Below, piece after piece: positions 56,069 through 62,927 of a stretch of 64,000 nucleotides of DNA. Position 1 is the stretch's first letter; the number at the start of each line of letters is the position of its first letter. Origin of the DNA: Actinomycetospora endophytica (GTDB lineage Bacteria > Actinomycetota > Actinomycetes > Mycobacteriales > Pseudonocardiaceae). The notes beneath the pieces were generated by a model. That model saw only the letters and a program-made list of their open reading frames with translations. It did no database searches and was not told the origin of the DNA. The position numbers and the translations under genes were made by a program. Where the stretch lies: NCBI RefSeq assembly GCF_021026375.1, contig NZ_JAJNDB010000001.1, positions 682,001-746,000 of the forward strand, in the 5' to 3' direction.

Positions 56069-57043
56069 ATGAAGTACACGCGATTGGGCCGCACCGAGCT
56101 CGAGGTCTCCCGGATCGCGTTCGGGACCTGGCAGGTCTCGGGCGAGTGGGGCTCCTACGACGTCGACGCCGCGCAGGGCGCGATCCGCCACGCCCGCGAG
56201 CTCGGCGTCAACTTCTTCGACACCGCCCAGGCCTACGGCTTCGGCGAGTCCGAGGAGGTCCTCGCGAACGCCCTGCGCCACGAGCTCGACCACGACCGCG
56301 ACTCCGTGGTGATCGCCACGAAGGGCGGCATCAACCCGGGCACCGACCGGCCCCGTGACTCGAGCCGCGAGTACCTGCGCTCCGGGGTCGAGGCGAGCCT
56401 GCGGGCGATGAAGATCGACCACATCGACCTGTACCAGGTCCACTGGCCGGACGAGCAGACCCCGTTCGCCGACACCGCCGGCTACCTGCAGGAGCTCGTC
56501 GACGAGGGCAAGATCCGCCACGTCGGCGTCTCCAACTTCGACGAGAAGCAGATGGCCGCGTTCGACCTGCGCCGTCCCGTCGAGACCCTCCAGCCCCCGT
56601 ACCACCTGTTCCGCCGGGGTATCGAGTCCGACGTGCTGCCCTACGTGCGCGAGAACGACATCGGCACGCTGGTCTACAGCCCGCTCGGCTCCGGGCTGCT
56701 GACCGGGACGATGGACGAGAGCACGACGTTCGAGGACTCCGACTGGCGCGCCCAGGCCACCGCCTTCCGCGGTGAGACGTTCCGGACGAACCTCGCCGTC
56801 GTCGAGCGCCTGCGCTCGTTCGCCGCGGACAAGGGCATCGAGGTCTCGCAGCTCGCGATCGCCTGGGTGCTCGCCCAGGACGGCATCGACACCGCGATCG
56901 TCGGCGCCCGCTCGCAGCGCAACATCGAGCGCTCGCTCGCCGCGGTCGACGTCGAGCTCGGCCGTGACGACCTCGCCGAGATCGAGAAGATCACCGCCGA
57001 CGGGGTCGAGGTCAGCGGGGCCGCCCCCGAGGGCGTCAGCTGA
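56069..57043 (+). CDS. Aldo/keto reductase
   Basis: This 324-aa NADPH-dependent TIM-barrel reductase begins MKYTRLGRTELEVSRIAFGTW and has NFFDTAQAYGFGESEEVLA with the catalytic Asp and Tyr, IATKGG with the Lys, LYQVHWPD with the His, IRHVGVSNFD and the cofactor-binding end TAIVGARSQRNIERSL. The substrate is unknown; it belongs to the AKR11/YajO-like group by look. ATG 56069 has a GGAGG about 20 bases upstream but little closer. It converges on uvrD1 over a 21-bp hairpin. Confidence 0.92.
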   Translation: MKYTRLGRTELEVSRIAFGTWQVSGEWGSYDVDAAQGAIRHARELGVNFFDTAQAYGFGESEEVLANALRHELDHDRDSVVIATKGGINPGTDRPRDSSREYLRSGVEASLRAMKIDHIDLYQVHWPDEQTPFADTAGYLQELVDEGKIRHVGVSNFDEKQMAAFDLRRPVETLQPPYHLFRRGIESDVLPYVRENDIGTLVYSPLGSGLLTGTMDESTTFEDSDWRAQATAFRGETFRTNLAVVERLRSFAADKGIEVSQLAIAWVLAQDGIDTAIVGARSQRNIERSLAAVDVELGRDDLAEIEKITADGVEVSGAAPEGVS

Positions 57044-57062
57044 CTCGAGGCCCCCGCCGTCG

Positions 57063-57115
57063 GGGACGAACGACTCGTTCGTGGCGTCTACGTGCACGAA
57101 CGGGTCGTTCGTCCC
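57063..57115. terminator. 21-bp hairpin between the reductase and uvrD1
   Basis: GGGACGAACGACTCGTTCGTG (57063-57083 in part) pairs with 57095-57115 with one mismatch over an 11-nt loop, between two convergent stops. The arms themselves contain ACGA/TCGT sub-palindromes. Confidence 0.85.
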
Positions 57116-57140
57116 ACAGGGGGCCGGGCGGCCGCAGGCC

Positions 57141-59666
57141 CTACAGCTTCTGCATCGGCACGCCGCCGATGAGCATCAGACGCACCGTCCCGGCCGACCC
57201 GAAGTCGATGGTCGCCGTCGCCTTCGACCCGACGCCGTCGACGACCGTCACCAGGCCGAGCCCGTACTTGTCGTGACTGACGCGGTCCCCTACCTCGAGG
57301 TGCAGGGTCGGCGCGTTCGAGCCCGACGAGCGCATCGGCGACGGCCGGGACGCGGCGCCCGTGAGGTCGCGGCCCCAGCTACGGCCCGAGCCGAAGCTGG
57401 TCCGCGCGCTGGGGGCCGAGCGCTCGGGACCGCTGCGCCGCCAGTCGACGACGTCGTCGGGCAGCTCGTCGAGGAACCGTGACGGCGGGTTGGCCTGCGG
57501 TTGGCCGAACGCCGAGCGCATCAGCGCCCGGGACACGTAGAGCCGCTGCTGCGCGCGGGTGATCCCGACGTAGGCGAGCCGGCGCTCCTCGGAGAGCTCC
57601 GTGGGGTCGGCCAGCGCCCGCTGGTGCGGGAACACGCCGTCCTCCCAGCCGGTGAGGAACACGACCGGGAACTCGAGGCCCTTCGCGGTGTGCAGCGTCA
57701 TGAGCGTGACGACGCCGTCGCCGCCGTCGGGGATCGAGTCGGCGTCGGCCACCAGCGACACCCGCTCCAGGAACGCCTCGAGCGAGCCCGGCTCGGGCAG
57801 CCCGTCGACGGCCGGCACCACGCCGGCGGGCACCTCGGCCGCGCCGTCGGCCTGGGCCTCCTCCGCGACCGCCGCGGCGGCCCGGGCGTCCCCGACGAAC
57901 TCCCGCGCGACGCTCACCAACTCGGTCAGGTTCTCCAGGCGCGACTGCTCCTGCGGGTCCTCGGAGTTCTCGAGCTCGGCGCGGTAGCCGGTCTTGTCGA
58001 GCACCGCGTCGAGGGTGTCGGCGACCTCCTCGCCGCTCGCGACCCCCTCGGCCAGCGCGTCGAGCATCTCCACGAACTCGGCGATGCTGCGCTGCGAGCG
58101 GGTGGCCAGGCCGTGCACCTCGCCCGCGGCGGCCCGGCGCAGGGCGGCCGCGAAGGTGACGTGCTCGCGCTCCGCGTGGTCGGCCACCACCGACTCCGCG
58201 CGGTCCCCGATGCCGCGCTTGGGCACGTTGAGGATGCGCCGCAGTGAGACGGTGTCCTCGGGGTTGGACAGCACCTTGAGGTAGGCCATCGCGTCGCGGA
58301 CCTCGCGGCGCTCGTAGAACCGGACCCCGCCGACGATCTTGTACGGCATCCCGAGGCGGACGAACACGTCCTCGAAGACCCGGGACTGGGCGTTGGTCCG
58401 GTAGAAGACGGCCACCTCGCCGAAGCGGACCTCGCCGCCGTCGACGAGCCGGTCGATCTCCGCGGCGACGAAGGCGGCCTCGTCGTGCTCGTTGTCGGCG
58501 ACGTAGCCGACGACCTTCTCGCCGTCGCCGGAGTCGGTCCACAGGCGCTTGTCGCGGCGGTCGGAGTTGCGGGCGATCACCCCGTTCGCGGCGGTGAGGA
58601 TCCGCTGGCTGGAGCGGTAGTTCTGCTCCAGCAGGATGGTGCGGGCCTCGGGGTAGTCCCGCTCGAACTCGACGATGTTGCGGATCGTGGCGCCGCGGAA
58701 CGCGTAGATCGACTGGTCGGCGTCGCCGACCACGCACAGCTCGGCCGGCGGGGTCGACCCGTCGTCGGAACCCGACGACAGCGCCCGCACCAGCATGTAC
58801 TGGGCGTGGTTGGTGTCCTGGTACTCGTCGACGAGCACGTGCCGGAAGCGGCGCCGGTAGTGCTCGGCGACGTCGGGGAACCGGGTCAGCAGGTCGACCG
58901 TGCGGGAGATGAGGTCGTCGAAGTCCAGCGAGTTCGAGGACTGCAGCCGCTGCTGGTAGGCCGCGTACACCTCGGCGCAGCGGCGCTCGTAGTCGGTCCC
59001 CGCCGCCTCGGCCGCCGTGATCGGGTCGGTCAGCTCGTTCTTCCACGACGAGATCTGGCCGAGCAGGCCGCGGGGCGGGTAGCGCTTCGGGTCGAGGTCG
59101 AGCTGCTTGGTGATCGTGGCGACGAGCCGCCGGGAGTCGTCCGCGTCGTAGATCGAGAAGGTGCTCGACAGGTCCAGGTGCTTGTACTCGCGGCGCAGGA
59201 TCCGCACGCACATGGAATGGAAGGTCGACACCCACATCGCGTTCGCCCGGCGCCCGACGAGCGCCGCTACCCGCTCCCGCATCTCGGCGGCGGCCTTGTT
59301 GGTGAACGTGATGGCCAGGATCTGCCCGGGGTGCGCGCCGTGGGCGAGCTGCCAGGCGATGCGGTGGGTGAGCACCCGGGTCTTGCCCGACCCGGCGCCC
59401 GCGACGATGAGCAGCGGCGACCCGGAGTGCACGACGGCCTCGCGCTGCTGGGGGTTCATCCCCTCGAGCAGCGACTCCGCCTGCTGCTCGCGGCGGCGAT
59501 CCGGCCGCGGGCGGGCCTCGTCCTCCCGCGACGCCCCCGCGGGGGCCTCCTCGGCACCGGTGCGGCGCAGCGCGGTGGTTCCCGCGGCGCCCGCGAGCCG
59601 TGCCGCCAGCCCGGCCGCCGCGCTGGGCCGGGACGCCCGGGCCGACCCGGTGTCAGTGCTACTCAT
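57141..59666 (-). CDS. uvrD1: ATP-dependent DNA helicase UvrD1/PcrA
   Basis: This 841-aa superfamily 1 helicase has an unusual Ala/Arg-rich N-terminal extension of about 65 residues, then motif Q/I (MNPQQREAV, GAGSGKT at 90-96), II (VDEYQDTN), III (GDADQSIYAFRGA), IV (EQNYRSSQRI), V (TLHTAKGLEF) and VI (EERRLAYVGITRA). The C-terminal Tudor-like module (LEVGDRVSHDKYGLGLVTVV) is the RNA polymerase contact of PcrA/UvrD. It acts in nucleotide excision repair. Rv0949 is the positional equivalent. It starts at ATG 59666, divergent from the chorismate mutase leader. Confidence 0.96.
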   Translation of the reverse strand: MSSTDTGSARASRPSAAAGLAARLAGAAGTTALRRTGAEEAPAGASREDEARPRPDRRREQQAESLLEGMNPQQREAVVHSGSPLLIVAGAGSGKTRVLTHRIAWQLAHGAHPGQILAITFTNKAAAEMRERVAALVGRRANAMWVSTFHSMCVRILRREYKHLDLSSTFSIYDADDSRRLVATITKQLDLDPKRYPPRGLLGQISSWKNELTDPITAAEAAGTDYERRCAEVYAAYQQRLQSSNSLDFDDLISRTVDLLTRFPDVAEHYRRRFRHVLVDEYQDTNHAQYMLVRALSSGSDDGSTPPAELCVVGDADQSIYAFRGATIRNIVEFERDYPEARTILLEQNYRSSQRILTAANGVIARNSDRRDKRLWTDSGDGEKVVGYVADNEHDEAAFVAAEIDRLVDGGEVRFGEVAVFYRTNAQSRVFEDVFVRLGMPYKIVGGVRFYERREVRDAMAYLKVLSNPEDTVSLRRILNVPKRGIGDRAESVVADHAEREHVTFAAALRRAAAGEVHGLATRSQRSIAEFVEMLDALAEGVASGEEVADTLDAVLDKTGYRAELENSEDPQEQSRLENLTELVSVAREFVGDARAAAAVAEEAQADGAAEVPAGVVPAVDGLPEPGSLEAFLERVSLVADADSIPDGGDGVVTLMTLHTAKGLEFPVVFLTGWEDGVFPHQRALADPTELSEERRLAYVGITRAQQRLYVSRALMRSAFGQPQANPPSRFLDELPDDVVDWRRSGPERSAPSARTSFGSGRSWGRDLTGAASRPSPMRSSGSNAPTLHLEVGDRVSHDKYGLGLVTVVDGVGSKATATIDFGSAGTVRLMLIGGVPMQKL

Positions 59667-59710
59667 CGCCTGGTCACGCTACCCGCCACCCCCGACGCTC
59701 CGGGGCCTGT

Positions 59711-59728
59711 CCGGACCACGTGGTCCGG
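59711..59728. promoter_or_regulatory. 18-bp perfect palindrome between uvrD1 and the leader peptide
   Basis: CCGGACCACGTGGTCCGG is a perfect 9+9 palindrome, 45 bases from the uvrD1 start and 55 from the leader start, in the only gap that can hold both promoters. It is a candidate operator for an unidentified regulator. Confidence 0.45.
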
Positions 59729-59769
59729 GAACGCTCCGTCGGGTCGTGGCGTGGGGAGCCGTGCCGGAC

Positions 59770-59775
59770 TACGCT
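59770..59775 (+). promoter_or_regulatory. -10 element of the chorismate mutase leader transcript
   Basis: TACGCT fits TANNNT and ends 7 bases before the leader GTG at 59783, so the transcript probably begins at that GTG (leaderless). No clear -35 is seen. Confidence 0.5.
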
Positions 59776-59782
59776 GCCGTCC

Positions 59783-59848
59783 GTGCACGCGCCGCGGCGA
59801 TTTTTCTACGGGTACCGGATCCCGGTGCCCGTGGTCCGCCGCGACTGA
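59783..59848 (+). CDS. 21-aa Phe/Tyr-rich leader peptide upstream of chorismate mutase
   Basis: The short frame reads MHAPRRFFYGYRIPVPVVRRD and ends at TGA 59846-59848, 93 bases before the chorismate mutase start. Four of five consecutive codons (59801-59815: TTT TTC TAC GGG TAC) call for Phe or Tyr, the end products of the pathway, as in aromatic amino-acid attenuation leaders. The Tyr-Gly-Tyr codons lie in the left arm of an 11-bp hairpin (59808-59818 with 59822-59832, loop ATC), which a stalled ribosome would melt. The GTG sits 7 bases after a TANNNT box, suggesting leaderless translation. Function is inferred; the peptide itself is unlikely to have another role. Confidence 0.65.
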   Translation: MHAPRRFFYGYRIPVPVVRRD

Positions 59849-59864
59849 GTCGCTGCCCACCACC

Positions 59865-59931
59865 CGCCCCGGAGTCCGAGGACCCCGGGGCGTTCTCGTG
59901 CCGGGGTCCGGACGGCTCCGACCCCTCGGAG
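59865..59931 (+). promoter_or_regulatory. Mutually exclusive hairpins before chorismate mutase (candidate attenuator)
   Basis: Hairpin 1: CGCCCCGG 59865-59872 with 59885-59892, followed by TTCTCGT. Hairpin 2: 59874-59888 with 59901-59913, 13 bp with a 2-nt bulge (core GGACCCCGG/CCGGGGTCC); it shares bases with hairpin 1. Hairpin 3: CTCCGA 59916-59921 with TCGGAG 59926-59931, burying the GGAGG ribosome binding site (59928-59932). Alternative 4: GGGGTC 59903-59908 with GACCCC 59920-59925, which needs hairpin 2 open and would free the ribosome binding site. This is read as a translational or transcriptional attenuator. Confidence 0.6.
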
Positions 59932-59941
59932 GACCACCGCC

Positions 59942-60289
59942 GTGACCGACAGCCCGACCTCGACCGACACGACGACCGACCCCGCCGCCCCGGAGAGCGC
60001 CCCCGGGCCCGGCGGCGCCCCGGCCGACCTCACTCCCGCCACCGCGGACGAGATCCCGAATCTGCGGGTCGAGATCGACGCCATCGACGCCGAGATCCTG
60101 CGCCTCGTCAAGCGGCGCACCGAGATCTCCCAGCGCGTCGGCCTCGCCCGGATGAACGCCGGCGGACCGCGGATCGTCTACAACCGCGAGATGCAGGTCC
60201 TCGCCCGGTTCCGGGACCTCGGTGCCGAGGGTCGCGAGCTCGCGATGCTCCTGCTGCGCCTCGGCCGGGGGAAGCTCGGCAGTCGCTGA
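59942..60289 (+). CDS. Chorismate mutase (AroQ-delta type)
   Basis: This 115-aa all-helical mutase has a disordered Thr/Pro/Ala N-terminus and the AroQ core: NLRVEIDAIDAEILRLVKRRTEISQRVG, RIVYNREMQVLARF, and the C-terminal RLGRGKLG that in the M. tuberculosis enzyme (Rv0948c) is needed for activation by DAHP synthase. It converts chorismate to prephenate, the branch point to Phe and Tyr. The GTG start has GGAGG at 9-nt spacing, buried in a hairpin. A leader peptide rich in Phe and Tyr precedes it, so end-product control of expression is predicted. Confidence 0.93.
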   Translation: MTDSPTSTDTTTDPAAPESAPGPGGAPADLTPATADEIPNLRVEIDAIDAEILRLVKRRTEISQRVGLARMNAGGPRIVYNREMQVLARFRDLGAEGRELAMLLLRLGRGKLGSR

Positions 60290-60333
60290 CGGCGGTCGGC
60301 CCGGAACAGACGCCCACCACGCGCCAGAGCTGG

Positions 60334-60339
60334 CATTCT
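60334..60339 (+). promoter_or_regulatory. Possible -10 of a leaderless transcript
   Basis: CATTCT ends 7 bases before the ATG of the 107-aa membrane protein; no Shine-Dalgarno sequence is present. The hexamer is a weak match to TANNNT. Confidence 0.3.
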
Positions 60340-60346
60340 GGACGTC

Positions 60347-60670
60347 ATGGGAACGGTCATCGACCTCATCGCGACCATCGTCGCGATCCTCGGCCTGCTC
60401 GGCGCGGTCGGTTACGGCGGCTACCTGCTGATGCTGCAGTCGGTCGCGAACAAGCGCCCCGGCGCGTCACATCTCGTCGCTGACGCGCGCAAGCGCCTGC
60501 CGGCGGCGGGTGGGCTCACGCTCGGCGCCCTCGTCGCGCTGCTGCTGACGAGCGGCGGCATCGCGCCCGACATTATCGGTCTCCTCCTGGGTGGCGGTAT
60601 CGGACTGGTCTCCGTCAACCAGTTGCAGGCCGCTCGGCGCCGCCTCTCGAACCCCGGGTCGTCGGTCTGA
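60347..60670 (+). CDS. Small two- or three-TM membrane protein of unknown function
   Basis: This 107-aa protein has an N-terminal hydrophobic segment (IDLIATIVAILGLLGAVGYGGYLLML), a short basic loop (NKRPGASHLVADARKRLP), and a second hydrophobic hairpin (LTLGALVALLLTSGGIAPDIIGLLLGGGIGLV) with a basic C-terminus. No family is recognised. ATG 60347 is the first start in a clean frame with coding-like base use. It follows chorismate mutase by 57 bases and may share its transcript. Confidence 0.7.
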   Translation: MGTVIDLIATIVAILGLLGAVGYGGYLLMLQSVANKRPGASHLVADARKRLPAAGGLTLGALVALLLTSGGIAPDIIGLLLGGGIGLVSVNQLQAARRRLSNPGSSV

Positions 60671-60996
60671 GCGGTCCGGACTCGCCCGTCCGGTCGAACT
60701 TGCGCCGGACGAGTGGCGGATTCTGCGACAGGTCGTGACGACGCACGGTCATCGTCCTACTCCGGTGCGTCGCCGAACGGTCGGTGACATGCGGTGAACG
60801 ACCGTCACTCATCCGTGCCCGACTCGTTGAGACCCACGCCACTCGTCCGTGTCGACGCCTGTCCGTACGGCGACGGAAAGCGGTCGATCACCCCATGCGG
60901 CCACTCGGCGGCTGGGCCGGCCGTGCGCTCCCACGTAGACAGTCCCTTCACGAAGCGAGTCGTTCGGCGGGGGCTGACATTTCGGGAGTGGCGACG
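60671..60996. other. 326-bp intergenic region, no gene seen
   Basis: It begins with a weak 6-bp hairpin (CCGGAC 60676-60681 with GTCCGG 60688-60693) that may end the upstream transcript. The rest has lower third-position GC in every frame than the surrounding genes. Two related stretches, CACTCATCCGTG (about 60806) and CACTCGTCCGTG (about 60840), could be a repeated binding site; otherwise nothing is evident. Confidence 0.5.
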
Positions 60997-62805
60997 GTGA
61001 GCATCTCCGCGTCGATGCACGGCCACGGCGAACGTCGTGGCCGGGGCATGAGCGGGTGGGCCGGCCTGACCGGCACCGCGGGGTCCGACGATCCCGTCCT
61101 CCCCCCGCTGCCCGATGCCCCGCACCAGCGCGGCAGGACCGGTCGGCACGTCACCGGGATCGCCGTGTCCGAGCTGGTCCTCCGTGACGACACCGGGTCC
61201 TTCTCCGCCCCCGGCGCCGTGGTCACCTCCGGCGGCCGCATCCGCCGGCACGCCGCCCCGCTGGCCCTGCGCCGGGGCGCCGCCGCGACCCGCGTGACGA
61301 CGGCGGCCGTGCTGGTCGGCGGGACCGCGCTCGGTGTGGTGGGCGCCGTCGTCGGACCGTCCAACCCCCCCGTCGACGACTCCCCGGGCATCGGACCGGA
61401 CGGGACGCCGATCAGCGTCGTCCCGGTGCCGGGCGTCCCCGGCGTGCCCGGCGCCGCGGTGATCGCGAACCCCCTCGTCGTGGCCTTCAGCACGTCGGCG
61501 ACCAGCCTCGGCCTGCCCTCCGGCGGGCCGCTCGGCGGACTGCTCGCCGGCACCACGCCCCGTGCGGGCATCACGTCGCTCCCCGGCACCCCCGCCGCCA
61601 CCGCGCCCGTCCCCGGTCCCGGGGTCGGTGCGGGAGGCGCCACGACGACGCCCGGCGCGGGCGCCGGCGGCGGCACGCCCGTGTCGACGCCCGTGCAGCC
61701 CGTCACGGGCGGGGCCGGTGGCGGCGGGACGGGGACCGGTGGCGGCAGCACGGGCAGCGGTTCGCCCCTGGTGCCGCTCGTCCCGGTCGTCGGCGGCCTC
61801 GTCACCGACACCGGGGACACGCTCGGCTCGGCCCTGCCCGGCCCGGTGGGTGGGCTCGTCACCGGCACGACCGGAACCGTCGGCAGCGTCGTCTCCGGGG
61901 TGCAGACGGGGGTCGTCGCCCCGGTGGGCGCCTCGCTCGGCGGGACGGTGGACGGCCTCGGCACCGTGACCGGCGGGCTCCCGCTGGTCGGCGGCACCAC
62001 CAAGGACCTCACGAACACACTCTCGGACGCCGTCACGATCGTCACCGGCGGCGGGGCAGCACCGTCCGGCCCCGGCGTGGTGGGCACGACCGGGACGCTG
62101 CTGAACGACACCGGCTCCACCGTCGGCGCGCTGGCGCCGCCGGTCGCGAAGCCGGTCCAGACCGTCACCAGCACCGCCGCGGAGTTCCTCGCCCGCACCT
62201 CGCAGTCCGTCACCACGCCCGTCACCGGGGTGGTGACCGACCTCGGGAAGGCGACCGCCGGCGTCCCCGCCGTCGGCCCGACGCTCGAGAAGACGACCGG
62301 GACCGTCAGCGGCCTCGTCGGCACCGTCGTCGACGGTGCGGAGTCGGCGGGCACCGGCTCGACGGGGTCCGGTTCGACGGGCTCGGGGTCGGGTTCGAGA
62401 TCGGCGAAGGCCGCCACGAAGTCCACGTCCTCGAAGGCGTCGACGGGGAGCACGGTCGACTCGACCGTGACGAAGACGGCCGGGACCGTCAGCGGCCTCG
62501 TGGACACCGTCGTGAAGGGCACCGGCGCGAGCAGCTCCTCCTCGAAGTCGTCGGGGTCCTCGGACTCCTCCGGTTCCTCGGCCAGCACGCCGAACGACTC
62601 CGGCTCGCAGAAGTCCTCCTCCGACGCCTCCGGGTCGTCGAAGGACTCGTCCTCCTCGTCGGACTCCTCGAAGAGCTCCTCGGACGGCGACTCGAGCGGC
62701 TCCGGCTCCTCGAGCGGTTCCGACTCGGGCTCGTCGAAGGGCTCCGGTGACCTCGTGGGCGCCGTGTCCAGCACGGCCTCCGGCCTGCTCGGTGGCGGGA
62801 ACTGA
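60997..62805 (+). CDS. Ser-rich surface/membrane protein with repeats
   Basis: This protein of about 602 aa has a polar N-terminus, one membrane helix (RVTTAAVLVGGTALGVVGAVVG, near residue 100), a Pro/Gly/Thr linker, repeated segments of the type GTVSGLVGTVVDG and GTVSGLVDTVVKG and VGGLVTDTGDTLGS, and a C-terminal region of more than 100 residues that is mostly Ser with Lys, Asp and Gly. It is probably anchored in the membrane with the repeats outside. GTG 60997 is chosen for a GGGAG 8 bases upstream; GTG 60988 is possible. Nothing identifies its function. A kinase gene follows. Confidence 0.72.
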   Translation: MSISASMHGHGERRGRGMSGWAGLTGTAGSDDPVLPPLPDAPHQRGRTGRHVTGIAVSELVLRDDTGSFSAPGAVVTSGGRIRRHAAPLALRRGAAATRVTTAAVLVGGTALGVVGAVVGPSNPPVDDSPGIGPDGTPISVVPVPGVPGVPGAAVIANPLVVAFSTSATSLGLPSGGPLGGLLAGTTPRAGITSLPGTPAATAPVPGPGVGAGGATTTPGAGAGGGTPVSTPVQPVTGGAGGGGTGTGGGSTGSGSPLVPLVPVVGGLVTDTGDTLGSALPGPVGGLVTGTTGTVGSVVSGVQTGVVAPVGASLGGTVDGLGTVTGGLPLVGGTTKDLTNTLSDAVTIVTGGGAAPSGPGVVGTTGTLLNDTGSTVGALAPPVAKPVQTVTSTAAEFLARTSQSVTTPVTGVVTDLGKATAGVPAVGPTLEKTTGTVSGLVGTVVDGAESAGTGSTGSGSTGSGSGSRSAKAATKSTSSKASTGSTVDSTVTKTAGTVSGLVDTVVKGTGASSSSSKSSGSSDSSGSSASTPNDSGSQKSSSDASGSSKDSSSSSDSSKSSSDGDSSGSGSSSGSDSGSSKGSGDLVGAVSSTASGLLGGGN

Positions 62806-62927
62806 GACCCGCCGCCGCCCCCGCCGGGACACAGTTCACCCGACCGTGGGATCCCGCCCGTCGTGACCTCTACCCTGATGCCTCGACGGGGCCCGCAGGG
62901 GCCGGGGGCTCGGGCGGAGGGAGGGCG

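Noticed and set aside
59600-59782. The leader-peptide frame is open for about 60 codons further upstream.
   Set aside because: That part runs antisense into the uvrD1 start and across the palindrome; the -10 box 7 bases before GTG 59783 supports the short form.
60794-61000. 68-codon frame ending in a GTGA overlap with the Ser-rich protein start.
   Set aside because: About a quarter of its third positions are A or T, far more than in real genes here, and the product shows no domain-like pattern; the overlap may be chance.
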